DNA of 64,000 nucleotides from Coprobacter secundus (GTDB lineage: Bacteria > Bacteroidota > Bacteroidia > Bacteroidales > Coprobacteraceae). The notes below the pieces were generated by a model, which saw only the letters and a list, made by a program, of their open reading frames with translations, was not told the origin of the DNA and ran no database searches. Shown here one piece after another: positions 46,640-55,148 of the stretch. How positions within the stretch are numbered: position 1 is the first letter of the stretch; each line of letters begins with the position of its first letter. The stretch lies in assembly GCA_000803105.1 (NCBI GenBank), contig JTDA01000001.1, forward strand, positions 434,001 through 498,000. The letters run 5' to 3'. The position numbers and the translations under genes are program-made.

Positions 46640-47257
46640 ATGAATTATTTTTTATTGGCGGAAACCGATTTCTTCCGCCAGATAAACGAAGCCGGGGACT
46701 GCAATATGGAAAAAGCATACACGGCTTTCGCCACCCAAGTGATCGAACTGTGTATCGGCAGCCCGGACACGAACCGGACCATCATCGCGTTGGCTTACAT
46801 CGAAATCGAATTACAGCATCATCCCGTGCGTAACCTTCCCGAAGAAAAGAAGGAAATAGCCAACTATGTCAGCAAGGCTCTCTCTTTCGTAAGGAAGATG
46901 CAGAAGTTTCTTGCCGCTCCCCAAGTGCCGCCACGAATCCCCATCCAAACATCCACCGACAACACAAACGAAAATACCGCCTCACCCTTGCAATGGACGG
47001 GCAACGCCATCGATCTCGTGGAACTGATCTACGGCATCAACGAGATGGGCTGTATCAACAACGGCAATATGCCGCTCAAACAGCTCGCCCCACTCCTGTA
47101 CAAGATATTCGGTGTGGAATCAAAGGACTGTTACCGTTTCTACATCGACATCAAACGCCGGAAGAACGAGAGCCGCACCTATTTCCTTGACAAAATGCAG
47201 GAAAAACTGAACGAGAAGATGCTCCGTGATGAAGAGATGGAGCGCATGAGAAGATAA
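46640..47257 (+). CDS. rteC: RteC, transcriptional activator of the excision operon
   Basis: 205 residues of the RteC family. The N-terminal part (MNYFLLAETDFFRQINEAGDC) and the C-terminal winged-helix-like domain (LVELIYGINEMGCINNGNMPLKQL...KDCYRFYIDIKRRKNESRTYFLD) are characteristic. In CTnDOT RteC is made in response to tetracycline through RteB, and turns on xis2c-xis2d-orf3-exc. The candidate operator is the dyad at 22218-22232. Confidence 0.92.
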   Translation: MNYFLLAETDFFRQINEAGDCNMEKAYTAFATQVIELCIGSPDTNRTIIALAYIEIELQHHPVRNLPEEKKEIANYVSKALSFVRKMQKFLAAPQVPPRIPIQTSTDNTNENTASPLQWTGNAIDLVELIYGINEMGCINNGNMPLKQLAPLLYKIFGVESKDCYRFYIDIKRRKNESRTYFLDKMQEKLNEKMLRDEEMERMRR

Positions 47258-47282
47258 ACAAAGAATACCTGAAGAAAATAAT

Positions 47283-47318
47283 GGGCGGAACAAGTTTGAC
47301 ACTTTGCTCCGCCCGTTT
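47283..47318. terminator. Terminator between rteC and mobC
   Basis: GGGCGGA pairs with TCCGCCC, extended by CAA/TTG after one mismatch, followed by GTTTTC. It lies between two convergent genes. Confidence 0.75.
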
Positions 47319-47340
47319 TCATTGTACCCCGTCAGCTCTG

Positions 47341-49350
47341 TTATTTCTGCTGTAACAGATGTTTCAGATTTTCGTCGTTGGCAATCCGTTCCAGTTCCTC
47401 CTGAACAATCTGCTTGACTTCCTCCTTGATTCGCCTGTAATTCTCCTGCACCGTTTCCTTCATGCGGTCGTTACCTTTTTCGTCCGTGAAGTCGGTAATG
47501 ACGGGTATCTTCTTGTAGGCTTTTTCCTCGCGCTTCACCTTCTCGGCATCCACGACAATCTCACAGTGAAAAATCTTCTGTTCGATACGCTCGTTGAAGT
47601 TATCGGACACAGAACCGACAAACATTCCCTGCGTCAAGCCGGAAATCTTGCTGGGCGGGATAAGCGCGTCCATCTGCGTATTGATGGAGGTGGAAACATC
47701 CTGTCGGTTGATGGATATGGACTGCCGTTTCTGCAAGACCTTTCCAAAACGTTCGGATAGCGTCTTGGCGGTTTCACCCACCACCTGCCCGGAGAAGATA
47801 TTGCCGACGGTATTCATTACGACTTTGGCTTCCTTATCGCCATAGTCGCGTACCAACTGGCTGAAATCCTGAAAGCCCAGACACACGGCAACCTTGTTGC
47901 TTCGTGCGGTGGCGATAAGGTTGTCCAGCCCCTTGAAATATATCGTCGGTAGTTCATCTATAATAACCGACGACTTCAGCATCCCCTTCTTGTTTATGAG
48001 CTTTACGATACGGGAGTTATACAGACCGAGTGCCGCACCGTAAATATTCTGACGGTCGGGATTGTTACCCACGCACAGGATTTTCGGCTCTTCGGGATTG
48101 TTTATGTCCAGCGTAAACTCGCTGTCCGACATTACCCAATAGAGTTGCGGGGAAATCATTCGCGAGAGCGGAATTTTTGCACTTGCTATCTGCCCTTGAA
48201 GCTGCTCAGCCGCCCCACCGAGCCAAGCATCCATGAATGGTGATAGGTAGTTTTCAAGTTCGGGATATGAGGAAAGAATCGGGAAAATATCCTCGTAACG
48301 ACGGTTCAAAAACTCAATGGCATGGGGAAACGTGCAATACTTACCACCCTTATAGATTTTGAGATACCATATAATGCTGGCAAACAGAATAATAGGTGAT
48401 TCCACAAAGAAGTCGCCCTGCTTCTGCACCCACGTTTTATTGAGATTGAGCATAATCGTGTACGCACTCTCGTAAGCATCTGTAATATCCTCCATGAAGT
48501 CCGGGTGGATAGGATTACAACGGTGTGAGCGTCGCGGGTCGTCAAAGTTTATCACATAGAACTTCGGCTTCACCTTGTAGCCCTCCGGGTGGTTCAGCAG
48601 ATGGTTGTAGGCAATAGTTGAAAGGTCGGGATATTTGAAGTCATAAATGTATTGACTAAATCCCTTTTCAATCTGCTGCTTGATGAAATTATTTACCACC
48701 GCATAGGATTTACCACTGCCCGGCGTACCCAACACGATGGAAGCCCTAAATGGATTCACGACATTGATCCAGCCGTTGTTCCAACGCTTTTTGTAGTAAA
48801 ATCGTGTCGGAAGATTGACCGAATACTCACTTTCAATAAGCCGTGTTTCCTGCATGAAACTCTCGTTTTCGTTATTGAACACATCGTCCATGAGGTTGTG
48901 CTTCAACAGACGGCTCATCCACAGACCGCCCATCAACAGGCAGACATAACCTGCGCCAACGGTCAGGATATACAGTCCCGTCACCGCCTCTATCGGTAGC
49001 GGCAAAGCCAGTATCCACCAGTTGAGGAAGAACAGCACAAAGCCGACGGCAAGAGCCGTCCAGATTCGTCCCCAAGTGATTTTCTCACCTTTCACGCCCT
49101 TTGTCCCCAGACAGGACAGGGCAAGCAGTAGGACGGCAAACAGTTTCGTGTACAGGATGGAACGGAACAGCCCCGCCGTGCGGTTGAAGTTCATCAGGAT
49201 TCTGTCCACCACACCGATGTCCACACCCCAAAGCCGGATTGCTTCGTAGCAGAACCAGTACACATTCATGACCACTAAAATAATACTCACGGCACGCAGA
49301 AAATCCATGATTTTCGCCAATGCCCTCAAATCGTCTTCTTGTTGTGACAT
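47341..49350 (-). CDS. mobC: MobC, VirD4/TraG-type conjugation coupling ATPase
   Basis: 669 residues from the ATG at 49350 (MSQQEDDLRALAKIM). The frame is open to 49482, but the upstream part overlaps mobB. There are several N-terminal membrane segments (to ~150), then a motor domain with Walker A VLGTPGSGKSYAVV (~207) and Walker B SSVIIDELPTIY (~458). The type IV coupling protein brings the relaxosome to the secretion channel. Last gene of the leftward mobA-mobB-mobC operon. Confidence 0.93.
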   Translation of the reverse strand: MSQQEDDLRALAKIMDFLRAVSIILVVMNVYWFCYEAIRLWGVDIGVVDRILMNFNRTAGLFRSILYTKLFAVLLLALSCLGTKGVKGEKITWGRIWTALAVGFVLFFLNWWILALPLPIEAVTGLYILTVGAGYVCLLMGGLWMSRLLKHNLMDDVFNNENESFMQETRLIESEYSVNLPTRFYYKKRWNNGWINVVNPFRASIVLGTPGSGKSYAVVNNFIKQQIEKGFSQYIYDFKYPDLSTIAYNHLLNHPEGYKVKPKFYVINFDDPRRSHRCNPIHPDFMEDITDAYESAYTIMLNLNKTWVQKQGDFFVESPIILFASIIWYLKIYKGGKYCTFPHAIEFLNRRYEDIFPILSSYPELENYLSPFMDAWLGGAAEQLQGQIASAKIPLSRMISPQLYWVMSDSEFTLDINNPEEPKILCVGNNPDRQNIYGAALGLYNSRIVKLINKKGMLKSSVIIDELPTIYFKGLDNLIATARSNKVAVCLGFQDFSQLVRDYGDKEAKVVMNTVGNIFSGQVVGETAKTLSERFGKVLQKRQSISINRQDVSTSINTQMDALIPPSKISGLTQGMFVGSVSDNFNERIEQKIFHCEIVVDAEKVKREEKAYKKIPVITDFTDEKGNDRMKETVQENYRRIKEEVKQIVQEELERIANDENLKHLLQQK

Positions 49351-49381
49351 ACATTGATTTTTTGATTGTTGATATTTTCGA

Positions 49382-50632
49382 TTACATACCCAAGCCCTTG
49401 CGCTTCTTCTTTTTCTTCTTGCGCTGCATCGCCCGGATGAAGGCTTCCTCTTCAGCGTCCACTGCCGGACCTTCGGGGGCAAACAGGTTCATGCCACCGG
49501 AATGGCTCTCGTATTCCCCACCGGAATAGCCTTGTTTGTCCTCTTGTCCCTCCACCGTAACGGAAAGAGGAATCGGAGGCTGTCCGGCGTAAGGCAGCGT
49601 GAAGTGTTCCTGCAAGGCGTTGGCGGAAAGCTCCTTGCCCATGCGTGAGCCGTTCAGCACGCAGCCCGTGCGGTGGTCGATGAACGTAGCTCCGTAGATG
49701 CGCCCTTCCTCCGTGTAGAGCAGTACGGTGTCGATGCCCTTCCCTTTGAGCGCGGCTACAAACTTCTCCTTGTCATACGTGCCTTCCAGCACGGAAAGGA
49801 CGGTGCGTTTCGTCATGTCAGCAAGTTTCCTGTCCTTAATCTCCTGCTTGGAACGGGCAAACTTCTTCTGCACAGCTTCATAGCCAACGGACTTCCCGAA
49901 CAGTGAGGACTTGAAAGGATTGCCGACCTTGTTGCCCTTATCGTCCGTGACGGAATAGACCAGCCCGTGATACTCGCGTCCGCGCACATTGCCATGCGCT
50001 TCCTCAACCGTCATATTATATAAGGAAAGAAGGGCGCGGTATTCGCCCATCGTCTGGAAGCGGTACTGCCCGCTGATAGCCTTGACGATATTTCCTGCCT
50101 GCTTCTTCACGTCGCCCGCAGAAGCGTCCACTTTGCGCAGCGGCGTGTCAAGACGGCGGTTCTTGCGTTCCGCGTCGTGCAGCCCGTATTTCCGTTCCAG
50201 TTCGCGTGTTATCTGCTTGCTCCGGTAAAAGTTATTCCGGGTGTCTATGCTCCTGCCGTTCTCGTCCACCCTGACCGTCACGATATGCAGATGGTGGCGG
50301 TCGATGTCCTCATGCTTGAAAACGAGATACGGCTGGTTGCCGAACCCCATCTTCTCCAGATACTCCAGTGCGATGTCCTGAAGTTCTGTATCCGTCAAAA
50401 TATCGTCGGGATGCGGATTGAGCGAGATATGTACCACCGGTTTCTCTACCTTCGACCGCACGGGCATCATGCCGAGAAAGTCCTCCATTGCCCGGTGGAT
50501 GTCCATCGTTCCCGTACCGTCATTGTAGATGCGGTTGGTCGTCAGAAGCCGCCCTTTCGCCTCGTTGATCTTCTCCCCGTTGTAGGCAAGTGCGCCGTAC
50601 AACGAGTTTCCTATACTGATTTTTGCGACCAT
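49382..50632 (-). CDS. mobB: MobB, conjugative relaxase (MOBP type)
   Basis: 416 residues. A relaxase domain with the three-His metal site motif (HEDIDRHHLHIVTVRVD, ~105-120) and an upstream VHISLNPHPDD segment. The likely nicking tyrosine is near the N-terminus (LYGALAYNGEKI). It nicks oriT and leads the DNA strand into the recipient. The C-terminus has a Lys/Arg stretch (KKKKKKRKGLGM). Start overlaps the mobA end by 22 bases. Confidence 0.92.
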   Translation of the reverse strand: MVAKISIGNSLYGALAYNGEKINEAKGRLLTTNRIYNDGTGTMDIHRAMEDFLGMMPVRSKVEKPVVHISLNPHPDDILTDTELQDIALEYLEKMGFGNQPYLVFKHEDIDRHHLHIVTVRVDENGRSIDTRNNFYRSKQITRELERKYGLHDAERKNRRLDTPLRKVDASAGDVKKQAGNIVKAISGQYRFQTMGEYRALLSLYNMTVEEAHGNVRGREYHGLVYSVTDDKGNKVGNPFKSSLFGKSVGYEAVQKKFARSKQEIKDRKLADMTKRTVLSVLEGTYDKEKFVAALKGKGIDTVLLYTEEGRIYGATFIDHRTGCVLNGSRMGKELSANALQEHFTLPYAGQPPIPLSVTVEGQEDKQGYSGGEYESHSGGMNLFAPEGPAVDAEEEAFIRAMQRKKKKKKRKGLGM

Positions 50633-51039
50633 TTTTCCTGCATCTCCCTTGAAAGTTCCACAATCTTACGGCTCAGTTTTACGAGTTCGACGGTCTGTTG
50701 CTCCAGCTTGTAGAGCAACGCCATCGCCTTTTTCTCGGAAAAATGCAGCCTCAGTTCCTTCACTACTTGGTTGTAATTTGTACCTATTGCGCGGAACTGC
50801 GCATGAAAATCGGACAGTTTGGTGTAGTAATCCACCAGCGTCTTGTCCACTTTCAGCACTTTGAACGGCTGTCCGAAGAAGTGCGCCTTCAGGAAAACCG
50901 ACTTGGCGTAAACGCCTGACTTCTCGAACATGGAGAGGAAACGGTTGTGTTCCTCCTCGTTGAAACGGACGGTGTAGCGGAACACCGCCGGATCGAGTTT
51001 GGGATTTCTCCCGCCTTTGTTTCTTCTTTTTTCACTCAT
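50611..51039 (-). CDS. mobA: MobA, relaxosome accessory protein
   Basis: 142 residues, basic, predicted ribbon-helix-helix at the N-terminus (FRYTVRFNEEEHNRFLSMFEKSGV) and a coiled C-terminal half, as in MobC/BmgB-like accessory proteins that bind oriT. First gene of the mob operon. Its leader holds the best-matching copy of the shared motif, ending 2 bases before the ATG. Confidence 0.85.
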   Translation of the reverse strand: MSEKRRNKGGRNPKLDPAVFRYTVRFNEEEHNRFLSMFEKSGVYAKSVFLKAHFFGQPFKVLKVDKTLVDYYTKLSDFHAQFRAIGTNYNQVVKELRLHFSEKKAMALLYKLEQQTVELVKLSRKIVELSREMQEKWSQKSV

Positions 51040-51041
51040 AT

Positions 51042-51059
51042 TGCTTTGGATTTAGCGGT
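51042..51059 (-). promoter_or_regulatory. Shared leader motif before mobA (possible RteR target)
   Basis: Minus strand ACCGCTAAATCCAAAGCA. The plus-strand form is identical at 17 of 18 positions to 26850-26867 in the putative small RNA, so mRNA and RNA could pair over 18 bases with one G-U. Confidence 0.6.
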
Positions 51060-51748
51060 TTGACGGCATAAGCCGCCGCTTCGAGGCACAGCACCGCAGG
51101 TTTGAGAGGCTTCCCGACTTCGGAGGGTAAGCCCGCCCCCCTGTAAGGGCAAGGCGTTTTCGTGGCTGCTCAAAATGTTTTGAGCGGCTGAAAACATACC
51201 TTGCTATGTTCAGGTGAACATAAAAATCCGTCGGGGACGGATTGGGGGAATGCCTTTCAAACTCCGGGCTGCGCCACCTGTGGCGAACCCTGCCGTTCGG
51301 GTGCAAAGTTACGCCCTTAACGCGGTATCGGACAGAGGCTTGACCCGGACAATCAATGCCAACCGACGCAACGTGCTGCCACTTGCCGGAGAAGTGATAC
51401 GGATTCAAAAATATCCTTGTTTATTTGCAGCATGATTCAAGAAACGAACGATTTGAAGATATGGAAAAAGGAACTTTCAGATACCCGGCAAACCGCTTCG
51501 GCGGATATTTGCCAAACCGAATATCCGAACCGTCGGATAGCCGGTTTTCCAGTGACGCGGTGATTTATGGATTCAATGACTTCATGACGCAATGCCGTCA
51601 TTCATCGGTTATCCGAATCCCAGCTTCACCATTGAAGCGGATACGTGACGGACCAATCTGTCAGTGTTTCACGGACGCCGATATGTATATCACCGCTTCC
51701 GTACAGGAACAGGAAAACAATTCATCAACCATTAAAAGCAATAGAACC
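51060..51748. other. oriT: Divergent mob-tra intergenic region with candidate oriT
   Basis: Non-coding between mobA and traA. Two perfect dyads stand 37 bases apart: GCTCAAAA-TG-TTTTGAGC (51168-51185) and TATGTTCA-GG-TGAACATA (51205-51222). Both are next to mobA, where relaxosome proteins would bind. Nearer traA are GGATATT-N10-AATATCC (~51500-51525) and ATGACG-N6-CGTCAT (51584-51601), probably promoter-proximal control sites for the tra operon. The frame open from 51425 is taken as non-coding before 51749. Confidence 0.55.
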
Positions 51749-52510
51749 ATGAGTAATGAAATCTTCGTTGCATTCGCAACACAAAAGGGAGGTATCGGAA
51801 AATCGACCGTCACGGCTCTTGCCGCCAGCTACCTCCACAACGTGCAAGGTCACAATGTTGCCGTCATAGATTGCGACGCCCCGCAGCACAGCATCCACGG
51901 GCTGCGCGAACGTGAAACGAAACTTATCGACGAGAGCCTCTATTTCAAGGCACTCGCGTGTGACCACTTCCGCAAAATAAAAAAGAACGCCTATCCGGTC
52001 ATTGCAAGCGATGCCCTCAACGCCCTTGACGATGCCGAAAGGATGCTTGCCGAAGAAGATGCGAAACCGGACATCGTGTTCTTCGATATGCCGGGAACGC
52101 TGAAAAGCAACGGCGTGGTAAAGACCCTCTCACAGATGGATTACATCTTCGCGCCCATGAGTGCCGACCGCTTCGTCGTGGAAAGCACCCTGCAATTCGC
52201 CGTGATGTTCCGTGACAACCTCATGACGACGGGACAGGCGAAAACAAAGGGGCTATACCTGTTCTGGACGATGGTGGACGGCAGGGAGAAGAACGGGCTG
52301 TACGACCTGTATGAAGATGTGATTGCCGAAATGGGGCTGTCGGTGTTGTCCACCCGCCTGCCCGACAGCAAGAAGTTCCGGCGCGACCTCTCGGAAGAGC
52401 GCAAGAGCGTTTTCCGCTCGACCATCTTCCCGATGGACGCATCCCTGCTGAAAGGGAGCGGCATCCGTGAGTTCTCGGAAGAGATAAGCCGTATCATCAA
52501 ACCTCAATGA
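51749..52510 (+). CDS. traA: TraA, ParA-family ATPase
   Basis: 253 residues from the ATG at 51749 (MSNEIFVAFATQKGG). Deviant Walker A KGGIGKST is at residues ~13-20, followed by VIDCDAPQ and IVFFDMPG. ParA-like proteins of conjugative elements may help to position or stabilize the element. First gene of the tra operon; its stop overlaps traB by 4 bases. Confidence 0.88.
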   Translation: MSNEIFVAFATQKGGIGKSTVTALAASYLHNVQGHNVAVIDCDAPQHSIHGLRERETKLIDESLYFKALACDHFRKIKKNAYPVIASDALNALDDAERMLAEEDAKPDIVFFDMPGTLKSNGVVKTLSQMDYIFAPMSADRFVVESTLQFAVMFRDNLMTTGQAKTKGLYLFWTMVDGREKNGLYDLYEDVIAEMGLSVLSTRLPDSKKFRRDLSEERKSVFRSTIFPMDASLLKGSGIREFSEEISRIIKPQ

Positions 52511-52953
52511 GCATGGGCAGCAGGAAAGTGAACACCGAAGGCATCGACGAGGAACTGTTGATAGCCTCCATCGGCAGACGCAAGCAGGACGGGACCCTGT
52601 ACCGCGCACAGGAGCCGCCCGTGCCTGCCCCCGAAGAAGAGAGCGTCCCGGAAACGGAACCACCGCCCACGGCATCCCCGTCAAGGGAGAAGGTGCAGAA
52701 AGACACCGCCCGCCGCAAACGGCAGGAGGACGACTATTCCGGTCTGTTCCTCCGCCGCAACGAGATAAAGACACGCCAGTGCGTCTATATCAGCCGCGAC
52801 GTACACAGCAAGATTCTTAAAATCGTGAACGACATCGCCGGACGGGAAATATCGGTAGGCGGCTACGTGGACACCGTGTTGCGCCAACATCTGGAACAGC
52901 ACAAGGAGAAAATAAACGAACTGTACAAGAAACAACGTGAAGATTTAATATGA
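52507..52953 (+). CDS. traB: TraB-like DUF3408 protein
   Basis: 148 residues. A Pro/Glu-rich N-terminal half precedes a C-terminal ribbon-helix-helix-like domain with IKTRQCVYISRDVHSKI and a final helix. DUF3408 proteins are found in Bacteroidota conjugative elements and are thought to bind DNA. First of three tandem paralogues. Coupled to its neighbours by 4-base overlaps on both sides. Confidence 0.7.
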   Translation: MSMGSRKVNTEGIDEELLIASIGRRKQDGTLYRAQEPPVPAPEEESVPETEPPPTASPSREKVQKDTARRKRQEDDYSGLFLRRNEIKTRQCVYISRDVHSKILKIVNDIAGREISVGGYVDTVLRQHLEQHKEKINELYKKQREDLI

Positions 52954-53315
52954 ATATGGATATGAATCAGGAAAAGAACCAGAAAAACAGAAGTCCGCAC
53001 CATGACGGCGGAGGTATGCTTGCCCAAGTGCAGGCGAGTGTGGAAATCCTGTCGCCCGTGCCGGTAAGCGGCAAATGCGGAGAAAAGGACTATGAACGGC
53101 TTTTCATCCGTGAACCCGAAGTAAAGGCACGCGAGGGGAAGATGGCATACGTGCGCCCGGAGTATCACGACCGCATCATGCGCATAACCCGTGTAATCGG
53201 GCATGACAGATTATCGCTGTCCGCCTATATCGACCATGTGCTTACACACCACTTCAACCAGTGCGAAGAGGCGATAAAGAGCCTTTACGCCCGGAATTAC
53301 GACGCAGTATTTTAA
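52950..53315 (+). CDS. traC: TraC-like DUF3408 protein
   Basis: 121 residues, same layout as the preceding gene: a variable N-terminus, then VKAREGKMAYVRPEYHDRIMRI and SAYIDHVLTHHF. Second DUF3408 paralogue. Symbol by position in the tra operon; function unproved. Confidence 0.65.
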   Translation: MNMDMNQEKNQKNRSPHHDGGGMLAQVQASVEILSPVPVSGKCGEKDYERLFIREPEVKAREGKMAYVRPEYHDRIMRITRVIGHDRLSLSAYIDHVLTHHFNQCEEAIKSLYARNYDAVF

Positions 53316-53334
53316 TCATCAAAAAGAAAAAGAA

Positions 53335-53577
53335 ATGAGTAGAAAAAAGAATGATTATCGCGCCTTCCTGAAAAAATCAGGCTTCAAGGCAAGGGAAGGA
53401 AAACAAGTGTCCATCAGCAAAGAGACCCATGACAAGGTTGCCATGATTGTCCGCTGGCTGGGTGATGGTGAAGTCACAATGGCCGACTTCACTGAGAACG
53501 TGGTACGCGAGTTTCTCCGTACACACCGTGACGAACTGAACCGTATGTTGAACGCACTCCCCAGAATAGATTTATGA
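53335..53577 (+). CDS. Short DUF3408-like protein
   Basis: 80 residues, almost only the C-terminal domain: FKAREGKQVSISKETHDKVAMI and FTENVVREFLRTH. Third member of the tandem set. Its stop overlaps the next start by 4 bases. Not assigned a tra symbol with confidence. Confidence 0.65.
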   Translation: MSRKKNDYRAFLKKSGFKAREGKQVSISKETHDKVAMIVRWLGDGEVTMADFTENVVREFLRTHRDELNRMLNALPRIDL

Positions 53578-54290
53578 GCATGACGATGATTCTCCTGACC
53601 GTATCGGTCGGCTGCAACCTATGGTTCCTGTTCCTGCTGCTCTACGACCGCATCATGGAAACGAGATTCGTCCGCTTCCTTAAAGGCATTGCCGGGCTAT
53701 GGCGGTCATTGGGCGGCACGGAGGTAAAGCAGGAAATGATACGGGAAACACCTCCCGCAGAAACATCGGACATCATCGGCAAAAGCCGTTTCAAGATGGC
53801 ATCAACCCGGACAACCGCTGCCATACCGATGCAAGAAGCCGCCACTTCGGAAAAAGGCATTGAGCTGTCGGAGGAAGAGGCTACTTTTGACGATGGAAAC
53901 ACGGAAACCGTGTCCCGTCCGGCACAAGTCCCGGAGGAAAAACTCGATGAAACCTTCACGAGCATCCCGCCTTCGGAACTGGAGTTCGGGGAGGATGAAC
54001 CGGAGGACGGAACGCCCGACACACCAAGAGCTACGGGGAGCAGTTTTGACGAGATAGACGATGCGGTCAGGGCTGCCAAGAACCCGGAAGCGACAAAGAA
54101 GGAATGTGAGCGTGCGGCAAAGGTCTTCTCCGATATGGAAGGAACGGAACTGTACGAGAAACTGATGTCCGGCTCAACTGAAATGAGCATCCGCATCAAG
54201 GGGCTTATCGAAGTCCGGCTGAAGAAACCGAAAAAGGAATTTACCGTACCCGACAACATTGACGAGTTCAATATTCGGGACTATGTATAA
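53574..54290 (+). CDS. traD: TraD-like membrane-anchored acidic protein
   Basis: 238 residues. One N-terminal membrane segment (~4-24) is followed by a long Glu/Asp/Pro-rich region and a C-terminal helical domain (~160-238). No known catalytic motif. The position between the DUF3408 genes and traE fits TraD of CTnDOT; the function is unknown. A 203-base gap with the shared leader motif follows. Confidence 0.6.
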   Translation: MSMTMILLTVSVGCNLWFLFLLLYDRIMETRFVRFLKGIAGLWRSLGGTEVKQEMIRETPPAETSDIIGKSRFKMASTRTTAAIPMQEAATSEKGIELSEEEATFDDGNTETVSRPAQVPEEKLDETFTSIPPSELEFGEDEPEDGTPDTPRATGSSFDEIDDAVRAAKNPEATKKECERAAKVFSDMEGTELYEKLMSGSTEMSIRIKGLIEVRLKKPKKEFTVPDNIDEFNIRDYV

Positions 54291-54405
54291 CGACTAAAAA
54301 AGAGTGGAAATGAAAACGTAAGACGGCATCAACCATGCGCACGGCAGTACAAGGTACAGCCAACCCGCAACGGACAGCCCCAAGTCCGTAGAAACAAACG
54401 GGCTA

Positions 54406-54420
54406 CCACTAAAACCAAAG
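54406..54420 (+). promoter_or_regulatory. Shared leader motif in traD-traE gap (possible RteR target)
   Basis: CCACTAAAACCAAAG, one mismatch to the small RNA complement, about 75 bases before the traE ATG. Nothing else was seen in 54291-54493. Confidence 0.45.
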
Positions 54421-54493
54421 TAAAGTAATCAAGTATCAACCGCCCGAAAAAGGACTATCCACCCTTTGGACGGCACAAAAAAAAGAACAGTTT

Positions 54494-54805
54494 ATGAACA
54501 AGAACATCAGACAAAAGTTCATCATCTCTGCGGCACTCATGATTGCCGCAACCGCTTCTGCTTTCGCACAAGGAAACGGTCTGGCAGGCATCAACGAAGC
54601 CACCTCTATGGTCTCAAGCTATTTTGACCCAGGCACGAAATTAATTTACGCCATCGGCGCGGTGGTCGGGCTTATCGGCGGCGTGAAAGTCTATGGCAAG
54701 TTCTCGTCCGGCGACCCCGACACGAGCAAGACAGCCGCCTCATGGTTCGGGGCTTGCATCTTCCTGATTGTCGCCGCCACCATCCTGCGTTCATTCTTCC
54801 TTTAA
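54494..54805 (+). CDS. traE: TraE, small membrane protein (DUF4134)
   Basis: 103 residues. A signal peptide (cleaved after AFAQ, ~residue 25) is followed by two membrane segments (~52-68, ~83-102). Size and topology are like VirB2-type pilins, and TraE is the proposed VirB2 counterpart of the CTnDOT machine. It is followed 10 bases later by traF. Confidence 0.8.
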   Translation: MNKNIRQKFIISAALMIAATASAFAQGNGLAGINEATSMVSSYFDPGTKLIYAIGAVVGLIGGVKVYGKFSSGDPDTSKTAASWFGACIFLIVAATILRSFFL

Positions 54806-54815
54806 TAAACAATGT

Positions 54816-55148
54816 ATGGCTGAATACCCGATAAACAAGGGTATCGGCCGTCCGGTAGAGTTCAAGGGCTTGAAGGCTCAGTACCTCTTCATCTTCTGCG
54901 GAGGTCTGCTGGCTCTCTTCGTCTTGTTCGTCATACTCTACATGGTCGGCATCGACCAGTGGATATGTATCGGCTTCGGCGCGGCATCGTCTTCCGTCCT
55001 CGTATGGCAGACCTTCGCGCTGAACGCCCGGTACGGCGAACACGGGCTGATGAAATTGGGAGCGGCAAGGAGCCATCCCCGATACCTTATCAACCGGCGG
55101 CGGATCACCCGATTATTCAAACGGCAACGAAAGGAAGAAACGACATGA
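54816..55148 (+). CDS. traF: TraF, VirB3-like inner membrane protein (DUF4133)
   Basis: 110 residues from the ATG at 54816 (MAEYPINKGIGRPVEFKG); the frame runs from 54768 but the family begins here. Two membrane segments (~25-45, ~50-66) and a basic C-terminus. It overlaps the VirB4-like traG by 4 bases, consistent with the VirB3-VirB4 pairing. Confidence 0.82.
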   Translation: MAEYPINKGIGRPVEFKGLKAQYLFIFCGGLLALFVLFVILYMVGIDQWICIGFGAASSSVLVWQTFALNARYGEHGLMKLGAARSHPRYLINRRRITRLFKRQRKEETT

